Source: an uncultured Peptostreptococcaceae bacterium
GTDB taxonomy: Bacteria > Bacillota > Clostridia > Tissierellales > Peptoniphilaceae
DNA: 64,000 nucleotides
Direction: 5' to 3'
NCBI GenBank assembly: GCA_947283485.1
Contig: CAMYOU010000001.1
Location: forward strand, 1-64,000
In this document: in pieces, positions 56,557-64,000 of the stretch
Numbering within the stretch: position 1 is the first letter of the stretch
Layout of the letters: each line of letters begins with the position of its first letter
Notes under the pieces: model-generated
Database searches by the model: none
The model's input: the letters and a program-made list of their open reading frames with translations, nothing else
Told to the model about the DNA's origin: nothing
Program-made: the position numbers and the translations under genes

Positions 56557-58956
56557 ATGTTCGATCGTATCAAGTTTCGAAACACGTTCGAAACGATGCT
56601 CAAGCTCTATTTTGCCAAAAATTTTGAAAGCGCAAGTACTCGTGAGAAATACTCCGCACTTGCTCACACACTCATGAGCCTCATTTCCGACGACTGGAGG
56701 TCCACGGAAGATCTCTTTGAGACGAGTCGTCGTGCGTACTATTTCAGTGCGGAATTTCTCATCGGACGCAGTCTTGCAAACAATATGCTCAATATCGGTT
56801 ACTATAACGAGATCAAATCGTTCGTCGAGGAGGATCTGGGGTTAAGCCTTACGGATATCGAGGAAGAGGAAGAAGATGCCGCACTCGGTAACGGCGGTCT
56901 CGGAAGACTCGCGGCGTGCTTTATGGAGAGTGCGGCGACGAAGAATCTCCCGCTCACGGGCTATGGCGTCCTCTACAGTCAGGGCCTTTTCAAACAGCTC
57001 TTCGTCGACGGTTTCCAAGCCGAAGAGGGCGACCACTGGATCGAATTTGATACGCCGTGGATGCTTCGCGTCGAGGCCGATGCGAAGACGATTCATTTCC
57101 GCGATCAGACGATTCGCGCGATCCCCTATGACATTCCGATTCTCGGATACAATACGCGCAACACGAACACGCTGCGACTATGGCGTGCAGAGGGCGTGAA
57201 GAATTTCGATTTCAATCTCTTCAATCAATTCGAATACGATCGCGCCGTCGAGAAAGGCAATCGCGCCGAGGACATCTCCCGCGTGCTCTATCCGAACGAC
57301 GTGCAAAGACCCGGCAGAGTCCTACGACTCAAGCAGCAATATTTCTTCGTGAGCGCCTCGCTCCAGGACATCCTCGCGGATTACAAATCGCGTCACGGCA
57401 AAGATTTCTCCCATTTTGCGGATGAAGTCGTCATTCAATTAAACGATACGCATCCGGTCATCGCGATTCCCGAGCTCATGAGACTTTTCATGGACGAAGA
57501 GTTCCTCGGTTGGGACGATGCTTGGGCGATTACGAAAAAAGTCTTCGCGTTCACGAACCACACGATCCTCGCCGAAGCGATGGAGACGTGGGCGATCGAC
57601 ATCTTCGAAGAAGTAAGCCCGCGCGCACTCGCCATCGTCCGTGAGATCAACAGACGTTTCGTCATGGATCTCGAGGCACGCGGTTACACCGAGAAGACGA
57701 TGGACCCGCTTCTCATCATCAAAGACGGCTATGTGCGCATGGCACCGCTTGCCATCCACGCCTCGATTGCCGTAAACGGCGTCGCGAAACTCCACACGGA
57801 GATCTTAAAGAACGACACGCTCCGTCCGTGGCATGAACTCTATCCGACGAAATTCCAGAACAAAACGAACGGCATCACGCCGAGACGTTGGCTCATGCTC
57901 TCGAACCCCGAACTCACCGAATTTATCACCAATCATCTCGGTTCGCGCGATTGGCAGGACGATCTTACGAAACTCCAGGGTCTTATGAAATTCATCGACG
58001 ACGACGCGGTGCTCAAGGAACTCATGGCGATCAAGCACAAGAAAAAAGAAGCACTCGCGGCGTACATCGAGAAACACGAGGGCATCAAGGTCGATCCCGA
58101 CAGTCTCTTCGACGTGCAAGTCAAACGCATCCACGAATACAAGAGACAACTCCTCAACGCCTTTTATATCTTGGACCTCTATCTTTCCGAGAAAGAGAAT
58201 CCCTCGAAGAACTTCTTACCGCAGACCTTTCTCTTCGGCGGCAAGGCGGCTCCGGGATACTTCCGTGCCAAAGGCATCATCAAGTTCATCAATGAAATTG
58301 CGAAGAAGATCAATAACGATCCCGACATGGACGGCAAACTGCGCGTCGTCTTCGTCGAGAACTATCGCGTAAGCTACGGCGAGCGCATTTTCCCCGCGGC
58401 GGACATCTCCGAGCAAATCTCGACCGCCGGCAAGGAAGCGTCCGGCACCGGCAATATGAAATTCATGCTCAACGCCACCCCCACCCTCGGCACCTACGAC
58501 GGCGCGAATGTGGAGATCGTGGAAGAAGCCGGAATGGATGCGAACTTCATCTTCGGCGCGCGCGTGGAAGAACTCATGGCGATCAAAGACACGTACAATC
58601 CGCGTGAATACTATATGAAAGATCGCTCGATCAACCGCGTTGTCGACGCACTCATCGACGGCACGTTCTCCGACGGCGACAGCTTCATGTTCTTCGACAT
58701 CTATCAATCGCTCGTCGATCCGAAGAACGGTATCCGCGCGGACGAATACTTCTTACTCAAGGACTTCGACTCCTACAAGAAGATGCACAAGGTCGTCGAA
58801 GAAACCTATCGCGACCGCAGAAAATTTGCGCAGATGTGCCTCAAGAACCTCGCGTTCGCAGGCAAATTCTCCTCCGACCGCACGATCGAGGACTATGCAC
58901 GCGAAATCTGGAAGATCGAAGCCGAAGCAGTCGGCGGTGACTGCCCCGAAATGTAA
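56557..58956 (+). CDS. glgP: Glycogen/starch/alpha-glucan phosphorylase
   Basis: A 799-residue GT35 enzyme that releases glucose-1-phosphate from alpha-1,4-glucan. ALGNGGLGRLAACFMES, VIQLNDTHPVIAIPELMR (abbreviated in context) and the PLP-Lys signature EASGTGNMKFMLN with YRVSYGERIFPAADISEQIS-type segment are present. Start chosen for CAGGAGGA 8 bases upstream. Monocistronic, no glycogen synthesis genes nearby, so it may serve stored or imported glucan. Confidence 0.97.
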   Translation: MFDRIKFRNTFETMLKLYFAKNFESASTREKYSALAHTLMSLISDDWRSTEDLFETSRRAYYFSAEFLIGRSLANNMLNIGYYNEIKSFVEEDLGLSLTDIEEEEEDAALGNGGLGRLAACFMESAATKNLPLTGYGVLYSQGLFKQLFVDGFQAEEGDHWIEFDTPWMLRVEADAKTIHFRDQTIRAIPYDIPILGYNTRNTNTLRLWRAEGVKNFDFNLFNQFEYDRAVEKGNRAEDISRVLYPNDVQRPGRVLRLKQQYFFVSASLQDILADYKSRHGKDFSHFADEVVIQLNDTHPVIAIPELMRLFMDEEFLGWDDAWAITKKVFAFTNHTILAEAMETWAIDIFEEVSPRALAIVREINRRFVMDLEARGYTEKTMDPLLIIKDGYVRMAPLAIHASIAVNGVAKLHTEILKNDTLRPWHELYPTKFQNKTNGITPRRWLMLSNPELTEFITNHLGSRDWQDDLTKLQGLMKFIDDDAVLKELMAIKHKKKEALAAYIEKHEGIKVDPDSLFDVQVKRIHEYKRQLLNAFYILDLYLSEKENPSKNFLPQTFLFGGKAAPGYFRAKGIIKFINEIAKKINNDPDMDGKLRVVFVENYRVSYGERIFPAADISEQISTAGKEASGTGNMKFMLNATPTLGTYDGANVEIVEEAGMDANFIFGARVEELMAIKDTYNPREYYMKDRSINRVVDALIDGTFSDGDSFMFFDIYQSLVDPKNGIRADEYFLLKDFDSYKKMHKVVEETYRDRRKFAQMCLKNLAFAGKFSSDRTIEDYAREIWKIEAEAVGGDCPEM

Positions 58957-58996
58957 CTTTCCATCGAACGATTCGTCTCGAATCGAACGACCAATC

Positions 58997-59033
58997 AAAA
59001 AGGCTATGCGTTTCATCGCGCATAGCCTTTTTT
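58997..59033. terminator. Bidirectional terminator after glgP
   Basis: A 13-bp stem (AAAAGGCTATGCG / CGCATAGCCTTTT) with an 8-base loop, followed by T on both strands; closes glgP and the converging dehydrogenase gene. Confidence 0.93.
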
Positions 59034-59052
59034 ATGTTTCCAAACGTGCATT

Positions 59053-60051
59053 TTAGAACATGAGATTTGCACACGTCCCCGTCGTCAGAACAGTGTTAAA
59101 GTTTTCAAAACTCGTCTCCACCATATTCTTCACCGCTTCGTCGGTATTGGAGCCCACATGCGGCGTGATGAGTGCCCTCGGATAGCAGTTCACCAGACGG
59201 ACGACCGCGGGATCGGGAATGGATTCGACCGCGTCGAAGTGCTTGAAGAACGTATCGCGTTCATTCGGAATGACATCCGTCGCGAAACCGTAGAGTCGAT
59301 CTTCTTCGAGCGCATCGGCGACCGCCGTGAGATCGACGAGTTCACCGCGCGCGGTATTGACGAGAATCGCGTCATCTTTCATCTTTGCGAGAAATTCCGC
59401 ATTGACAAAGTTGTCGTTCTCGCCTTTGAAATACGGAACGTGGATGCTCACGATATCCGCGGTGCGTGCGAGTGTGTCGAGATCCGTAAACTCCACGACT
59501 TTTCGCGCTACATCGGACGGATACGGATCGTATCCGAGGACATGCGCCCCGAGTCCGCGATAGAGTTCCGCTTCGACAAGACCGATCTTCCCGACACCGA
59601 CGATGCCCACCGTGCAATTGCGCACTTCGCGGCTGAACATGCGCGGCGTCACGCGGAAATCACCGCCGTGCGTGCGATCCGCCGTGTACTGAACATTACG
59701 AAGAAGCGTCATCCCGAGGGTCATGGCGAGTTCCGCGACGGAATTGGGTGAATAGCCGGGCACACGCGCGACCATCTGACCAAATTCTTTTGCCGCCTCG
59801 AGATCGATGTGATTGAAGCCGACCGTGCGGGTGAAGACATAGCGAATCCCGTATTCTTTCATCTTCGTGAGATTTTCGCGATCTGCGACGCAGTTGCCGC
59901 GCAATAGGACTGCATCGTGACCTTTTGCCGTCTCGATATTATCGTGCGTAAGAAGTGCCTCCTCGAGCGTGAGCGCATAGTCGTAGCGATTGAACTTCTC
60001 AAAAATTTCGACTTCATTCGGACGAACGCCGTAACAAATGATCTTAAACAT
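59053..60051 (-). CDS. D-2-hydroxyacid dehydrogenase (D-lactate dehydrogenase-like)
   Basis: A 332-residue NAD-dependent enzyme. NAD fold VGIVGVGKIGLVEAELYRGL, catalytic Arg in LVNTARGELVD and His in ALITPHVGSNTDE are present, and TVGFNHIDLEAAKEFG is typical of LdhA/D-2-hydroxyisocaproate types. It would reduce pyruvate or another 2-oxoacid to the D-hydroxy acid. Next to an AEC carrier on the same strand (20 bases upstream), which suggests exchange of that hydroxy acid across the membrane. Confidence 0.92.
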   Translation of the reverse strand: MFKIICYGVRPNEVEIFEKFNRYDYALTLEEALLTHDNIETAKGHDAVLLRGNCVADRENLTKMKEYGIRYVFTRTVGFNHIDLEAAKEFGQMVARVPGYSPNSVAELAMTLGMTLLRNVQYTADRTHGGDFRVTPRMFSREVRNCTVGIVGVGKIGLVEAELYRGLGAHVLGYDPYPSDVARKVVEFTDLDTLARTADIVSIHVPYFKGENDNFVNAEFLAKMKDDAILVNTARGELVDLTAVADALEEDRLYGFATDVIPNERDTFFKHFDAVESIPDPAVVRLVNCYPRALITPHVGSNTDEAVKNMVETSFENFNTVLTTGTCANLMF

Positions 60052-60071
60052 AGAATCTCTTCCTTTCTACA

Positions 60072-61139
60072 CTAGATGATCGCAAGGTTCGCAAGTACTT
60101 GCAAGACCACAATCCAAATCGGAATCATGATGACCGCCCCCACCGTGGAGAGGAGGGACGCGTTCGATGCGAGCGTTGCGTCTTTGTCAAAACTGATCGC
60201 ATAGGCAGCCGCAACCGTCGCCGTCGGTGTCGCCATCATGATCATCGTTGCACCGATGGCGATGTAGCTGAGCGGGAAAATACCGAAAAGTCCCGTCGCA
60301 TTGAGGATGAGAATCCCCGCGAGATTGATGATCGGGACGATGATGACTTTCACAAAAGCGTAGTACCAGGATACGCGACTCGACATCGCCTCTTTGATAT
60401 TGAGCGATCCGAGTTGCGCACCGATCGAGAGCCAAGCGAGCGGCGATGCAAGCCCTGCGAGATAGTGGAGCGGTCGATAGAGCCAGTACGCCGTCTTGTC
60501 GATGCGCAAAAATGCGTACGAAGCGACTTTCCCCGTCGCGGGATCGGTAACCGCCACTTGCGGCAAAGAGCCTTGGAAAATCCAGATGAAAAGTCCCAGG
60601 AATGTCGCGATGATGATGATATTCCCGAAGATCTGTTTGAGATTTTTCTTTTCAAACTTGAGTCCGCTCATCATGATATACGCGTAGGAATAGAGAAAAA
60701 TGCGATAGCCGATGTTAAAGACATTCGCATAGATCGTGCCCTCCGCGCCGAAGACGGAGTTGATGATCGGAATTCCGAAAAACGTCGTCGATCCGAAGAT
60801 ACTTAGAACCGTGAGCGTCGTCTTGCGATCCCCTTTGTAACGCAGATAAAAGAGCGGCGTGAGGAAAATCAAAATGACATAAATGAGAATCCCCCATACC
60901 AAAGTTCCCATGCTGTTTTGCAGCGTCACTGGGTCGATGTCCTTCATAAAAGCCGTAAACGCGAGCGCGGGCACTGCGACTTTCAACACCATCGAGGAGA
61001 GAATCTTACTGACCGTCTCGCCGAATGCGCCGTTCTTGCGATAGTAAAACCCGAGTAGAATGATAAAAACTGTCGATGTGATGGAGCTTAGGACGTTTCT
61101 GTCCGTGATCGTCTCCACAATCATCTTGAATACTTCCAT
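60072..61139 (-). CDS. AEC family transporter (auxin efflux carrier superfamily)
   Basis: A 355-residue membrane protein with about 10 helices in two inverted halves. The N-terminal VFIILLGFYYRKNGAFGETVSKILS and the central FGSTTFFGIPIINSVFGAEG are AEC hallmarks. Bacterial members carry malate, malonate or lactate. Start chosen for GGGAGG 7 bases upstream. The 2-hydroxyacid dehydrogenase follows at once, so lactate or a related 2-hydroxy acid is the best guess for the cargo. Confidence 0.9.
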   Translation of the reverse strand: MEVFKMIVETITDRNVLSSITSTVFIILLGFYYRKNGAFGETVSKILSSMVLKVAVPALAFTAFMKDIDPVTLQNSMGTLVWGILIYVILIFLTPLFYLRYKGDRKTTLTVLSIFGSTTFFGIPIINSVFGAEGTIYANVFNIGYRIFLYSYAYIMMSGLKFEKKNLKQIFGNIIIIATFLGLFIWIFQGSLPQVAVTDPATGKVASYAFLRIDKTAYWLYRPLHYLAGLASPLAWLSIGAQLGSLNIKEAMSSRVSWYYAFVKVIIVPIINLAGILILNATGLFGIFPLSYIAIGATMIMMATPTATVAAAYAISFDKDATLASNASLLSTVGAVIMIPIWIVVLQVLANLAII

Positions 61140-61333
61140 TGTCATGCCTCCCATCATATTTTGATTGTATGATTGCCGTGAGAGATCTCCCGCGCACAGG
61201 AAATCTTCACTCGTTTAGCATAGCATAAAGTCTCCCTTCTGTCCCGTGAGAAAAAGAAATCTTCATCCCCCGACTTCAATCCAAGAGCACGCTCGATGAA
61301 CTGTCGCGAACATTTTTCTCTTCCATGAGGACA

Positions 61334-61362
61334 CAAAAAAACACCGCCGCAAGGACGGTGTT
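61334..61362 (-). terminator. Terminator of the DHFR-Pta gene
   Basis: A 9-bp stem (AACACCGTC / GGCGGTGTT, one G-U pair) with a 5-base loop and T7 on the minus strand. Confidence 0.9.
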
Positions 61363-61368
61363 CGGTTT

Positions 61369-62865
61369 TTATGAGAGAGCCGCCGTTAAGATGGCGAGTT
61401 CGTAGACGTCTTGCTCGACGCAACCGCGCGAGAGGTCGTTGACGGGTGCGTTGAGACCCTGGAGAACCGGACCGATGGCTGCGAATCCGCCGAGACGTTG
61501 TGCAATCTTGTAGCCGATATTGCCTGCGGCGATGTTCGGGAAGATGAAGACATTCGCATGACCCGCAACTTCGGAGCCGGGTGCCTTGAGTTTCGCAACT
61601 TCGGGGACGAATGCCGCGTCGAATTGCAGCTCGCCGTCGACGACGAGTTCCGGATCGCGCTCACGAACGAGTGCGGTTGCCTCTTGGACTTTGGTGACTT
61701 CGGGATGCGATGCGCTGCCCTTGGTCGAGAAGGAGAGCATGGCAACTCTCGGATCCATGCCGCAAGCACGCGCGGTCTCCGCGGTCTGGATGGCGGTCTC
61801 CGCAAGATCTTCGGCACTCGGATCGATGTTAACGCCGCCGTCCGCGAAAATATAGAGTTCTTCGCCGCGACGGAGGATGAATGCGCCGGCGACTTTCTTG
61901 TAGCCGGGTTTGGTCTTGATGATCTGTAGAGCCGGGCGTACGGTGTCGGCGGTGGAGTGAACGCTGCCTGAAACGAGTCCGTCCGCGCGTTTTGCAAAGA
62001 CGAGCATGGTGCCGAAATAGTTGGGATCGGTTAGGAGCAGTTTGTACGCGCCTTCTTCGTCGATTTTGCCTTTGCGGCGTTCGACAAAGAGTTTCACAAG
62101 TTCATCCATCTGCGGATAGTGGCGTGGATCGATGATGCGGATCTTGCTGATTTCATAGCCGTGATTGTAGGCGACTTTACTGATCTCCTCGCGATTGCCG
62201 ATGAGGATCGGGCTTAGGATGCCTTCGTTCTTAAGACGGACGGCGGCACCTAAGATGCGCACTTCGCTTCCCTCGGGGAAGACGATGCTCGGTTGAATCT
62301 CGCGTACTTTGAGTTTCAGACGTTCAATGAGGTCCATTGGTTTCTCTCCATTCTTTTTGATTTTTTGAAGCGGTTTGACGGCTTCTTTGGTGTAATGTGC
62401 AAAGGTAAATGAAAGGTCATTTTCTTCGATCGGTTCGCTCTCGCCCGTTTTTTCCCACTCGGACGGGTCGAAGTCGAGATGCGTGTCGGCAGACTCCGCC
62501 TCGGCGTCGATGTGCGTGAGATACGCCTCATCGATGTACGGCATGAAGATCTTCACGATTTCACTCCCTCCGATGACGAAGACATCGCGCGTACCCTCGG
62601 GATCGAGTTGGTCGATAAGATCGAAGACGCCTTGGATATTCTGTGCCACATGCACGCCTTTGATCTTTTTCTTCGTGCGGGTGAGGACGATGTGTTCGCG
62701 TCCCGTCAAGACGCCCGGCAAGGAATCAAAAGTCTTGCGTCCCATGACGAGAATGCCGCCCATCGTGGTGTCCTTGAAATGGGCGAGATCTTTTTTGAGC
62801 GAGAACAAAAGACGTCCGTCTTTGCCGATGGCGAAATTGCGATCCACTGCAAGTATGAGTTTCAT
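61369..62865 (-). CDS. Dihydrofolate reductase - phosphate acetyltransferase fusion
   Basis: One uninterrupted 498-residue frame. Residues 1-160 are a complete DHFR (MKLILAVDRNFAIGKDGRLL, VMGRKTFDSLPG, DVFVIGGSEIV), which makes tetrahydrofolate. Residues 177-498 are a complete phosphotransacetylase (IVFPEGSEVRILGAA, GLVSGSVHSTADTVRPAL, IFPNIAAGNIGYKIAQRLG), which links acetyl-CoA to acetyl phosphate for ATP. The 16-residue joint is Lys-rich. Met177 (62337) has its own GGAGAG site 6 bases upstream, so a separate Pta may also be made. No stop or frameshift between the parts is seen. Confidence 0.92.
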   Translation of the reverse strand: MKLILAVDRNFAIGKDGRLLFSLKKDLAHFKDTTMGGILVMGRKTFDSLPGVLTGREHIVLTRTKKKIKGVHVAQNIQGVFDLIDQLDPEGTRDVFVIGGSEIVKIFMPYIDEAYLTHIDAEAESADTHLDFDPSEWEKTGESEPIEENDLSFTFAHYTKEAVKPLQKIKKNGEKPMDLIERLKLKVREIQPSIVFPEGSEVRILGAAVRLKNEGILSPILIGNREEISKVAYNHGYEISKIRIIDPRHYPQMDELVKLFVERRKGKIDEEGAYKLLLTDPNYFGTMLVFAKRADGLVSGSVHSTADTVRPALQIIKTKPGYKKVAGAFILRRGEELYIFADGGVNIDPSAEDLAETAIQTAETARACGMDPRVAMLSFSTKGSASHPEVTKVQEATALVRERDPELVVDGELQFDAAFVPEVAKLKAPGSEVAGHANVFIFPNIAAGNIGYKIAQRLGGFAAIGPVLQGLNAPVNDLSRGCVEQDVYELAILTAALS

Positions 62866-62901
62866 ATTCCCTCCTTATACACTCTGTCTTCTATGATACG
62901 C

Positions 62902-63936
62902 CTATCGAAAGAAGTTCTCAAGGACTTGCGCGAGAACTTCACAAGCTTCGTCGGTCGACCGCTCGTCGGCGGCGAAATCAATCGATGACGGTCCGTGCTC
63001 GAGAAGTCTTGCTACGATGCGCTCGTCCGAGATCGGATTCGGCGCAAACCCTCTCGCGACGGGAAGAAGTTTCTCAGGCGACGGCAGGATAGTAACATCC
63101 GCCGCGTCGAGTGCGTGTGTCTCTCCGCGGACGAAGAAGACCGTGCCGTACTTCGCCGCCGTTTCGTAGAGACGATCGTCTACGGCGTCGTAGACGCGGT
63201 GATCCGTGTCGTCGACGAGAGGATGTGCGTAGATTGCGATGCCGCGTGCGGGCTTCTCGGCACGGGATTTTATGCGTCCGAGAAAATCGTCCCAAATCGG
63301 TGCTCCGCTTTCCTCGCGTTCGGGATGAAATTGCACGGCGAGGACATTTTTTTCTTCCGACGCGATCGCTTCGACGATGCCGTCTTTCGCGCGTGCGAGG
63401 ATCGCAAAGCCGTCCGCTACGCGTGCGATTGCCTGATGATGCACGGAATTGACAAAGGCGCGTTCGCCGAGCATGTCTTTCATGCGCCCCTCGGTGCGGA
63501 TGAAATGATGGCGTTCGACGGCGGGATCTTTGGGCGCGTGCGTGAGCGCGTCCGCCACGAGATCGGGGATGTCCTGAATGAGGGAGCCGCCCTCGATCAC
63601 ATTGATGAGTTGCATGCCGCGACAAACGCCGAGGATGGGAAGATGCGCTTCCCTTGCGGCGCGATAGAGTTTCGTCTCAAAATCGTCGCGACCGAAGACG
63701 AGATGTTCGACGGTCTTGTGCGGGTCTTCCCCGTAGAGCGCCGGCGAAACGTCGGGTCCGCCCGTGAGGACGAGTCCGTCGATCATCGCGATCAAGGCGC
63801 GCGCTTCGTCCATGGTCTTCCCGACGGGAAGATAGACAGGATCCGCGCCGTGGCGCACGAGACTCTCCCAATACGCCGCGTCGGTGCGCGTGAGTCCGCC
63901 GCGCACGCTGTGTCCCGAAGAAATTCCGATGATCAT
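62902..63936 (-). CDS. C26-family gamma-glutamyl hydrolase-like protein with C-terminal extension
   Basis: A 344-residue protein. Residues 1-225 are a class I glutamine-amidotransferase-like hydrolase of the PuuD type (gamma-glutamyl-GABA hydrolase): LVLTGGPDVSPALYGED, nucleophile C105 in LGVCRGMQ, and H204/E206 in VQFHPERE. Residues about 226-344 are additional and unassigned (IAIYAHPLVDDTDHRVYD..., THALDAADVTILPSPEKL). PuuD homologues are normally about 240-255 residues. The ATG overlaps the upstream stop (ATGA). The substrate is uncertain: gamma-Glu-GABA, folate polyglutamate or gamma-glutamyl peptides. Confidence 0.85.
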   Translation of the reverse strand: MIIGISSGHSVRGGLTRTDAAYWESLVRHGADPVYLPVGKTMDEARALIAMIDGLVLTGGPDVSPALYGEDPHKTVEHLVFGRDDFETKLYRAAREAHLPILGVCRGMQLINVIEGGSLIQDIPDLVADALTHAPKDPAVERHHFIRTEGRMKDMLGERAFVNSVHHQAIARVADGFAILARAKDGIVEAIASEEKNVLAVQFHPEREESGAPIWDDFLGRIKSRAEKPARGIAIYAHPLVDDTDHRVYDAVDDRLYETAAKYGTVFFVRGETHALDAADVTILPSPEKLLPVARGFAPNPISDERIVARLLEHGPSSIDFAADERSTDEACEVLAQVLENFFR

Positions 63937-64000
63937 GGAAGCACGCGATAGACGCCGTCGCCAAGGGAGCGCAGGACGTTTTCCGTCTCTTTGTCAAGGA
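63933..64000 (-). CDS. C-terminal end of an unidentified gene, cut by the window edge
   Basis: The last 21 codons of a minus-strand gene, ending LRSLGDGVYRVLP and a TGA that overlaps the C26 hydrolase ATG as ATGA. Too short to identify. The overlap indicates it is co-transcribed with the hydrolase gene. Confidence 0.6.
   Translation of the reverse strand, partial: LDKETENVLRSLGDGVYRVLP

Noticed and set aside
62337..62865. Two separate genes folA and pta instead of a fusion
   Set aside because: No stop codon or frameshift lies between the domains; the internal ribosome site at Met177 is reported as an extra possibility, not as proof of separation.
1..64000. CRISPR array, tRNA or rRNA genes, intact insertion sequences
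   Set aside because: No regularly spaced identical repeats, no cloverleaf with CCA-end context, no rRNA-like sequence and no transposase were recognised on either strand; short RNAs could still be missed by eye.

Overview
The window reads as chromosome of an obligately anaerobic, fermentative Bacillota, most likely a clostridial or Tissierellia-type coccus (Peptoniphilaceae would fit, but no rRNA is present to prove it). The evidence is a three-subunit NADH/ferredoxin [FeFe] hydrogenase, EtfAB, 4-hydroxybutyryl-CoA dehydratase, the arginine deiminase pathway, a BofA-like protein, AGGAGG ribosome sites, frequent TTG/GTG starts and a large InlB/Cna-B surface protein. Housekeeping DNA is moderately GC-rich. 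A block from about 12.5 to 21.8 kb is visibly more AT-rich and looks acquired.

Layout. 0-12.5 kb: lipid kinase (partial), surE, rplY, bofA-like, tpx, a purine permease, the hydrogenase operon hydC-hydB-hydA, an aspartate/glutamate racemase, etfB-etfA and an iron alcohol dehydrogenase. 12.5-16.3 kb: AT-rich accessory island with a relic frame, a minus-strand cassette (small ORF, HNH protein, protein with a HEPN-type RX4H motif, unknown protein) and a divergent Abi_2-like gene with its own RX4H motif. 16.4-21.6 kb: D-amino-acid utilisation (GntP/DsdX-type permease, N-acyl-D-amino-acid deacylase, D-serine ammonia-lyase, divergent XRE-cupin regulator).

21.9-26.6 kb: a tight six-gene operon of a small cysteine protein, acyl carrier protein, AMP-ligase, LuxE-like acyl-protein synthetase, LuxC-like acyl reductase and acyl-ACP thioesterase. 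It looks like a carrier-protein-based fatty acid reductase pathway with unknown product and is the strongest candidate for an undescribed system. 26.7-33.8 kb: 4-hydroxybutyrate metabolism (abfD, NifU-type protein, CoA-transferase, permease) behind a near-perfect sigma-54 promoter, next to a PAS/AAA+ sigma-54 activator and a CGGC-MaoC fusion. The activator presumably switches on abfD and so directs 4-hydroxybutyrate to crotonyl-CoA; EtfAB and the hydrogenase would handle the electrons.

33.9-41.3 kb: a small membrane protein, a flavinylated fumarate-reductase-like lipoprotein and a 1,413-residue surface protein. 41.5-64 kb: apt, trkH, trkA, rsmI, trmN6-like, ferredoxin, a DUF1576 membrane protein, murE, arcB and arcA, an EF-G paralogue, an O-antigen-ligase-like protein, exoA, glgP, a D-2-hydroxyacid dehydrogenase with an AEC transporter, an in-frame DHFR-phosphotransacetylase fusion and a C26 amidotransferase-like hydrolase with an unexplained C-terminal region. 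No tRNA, rRNA, CRISPR array or intact insertion sequence was seen.
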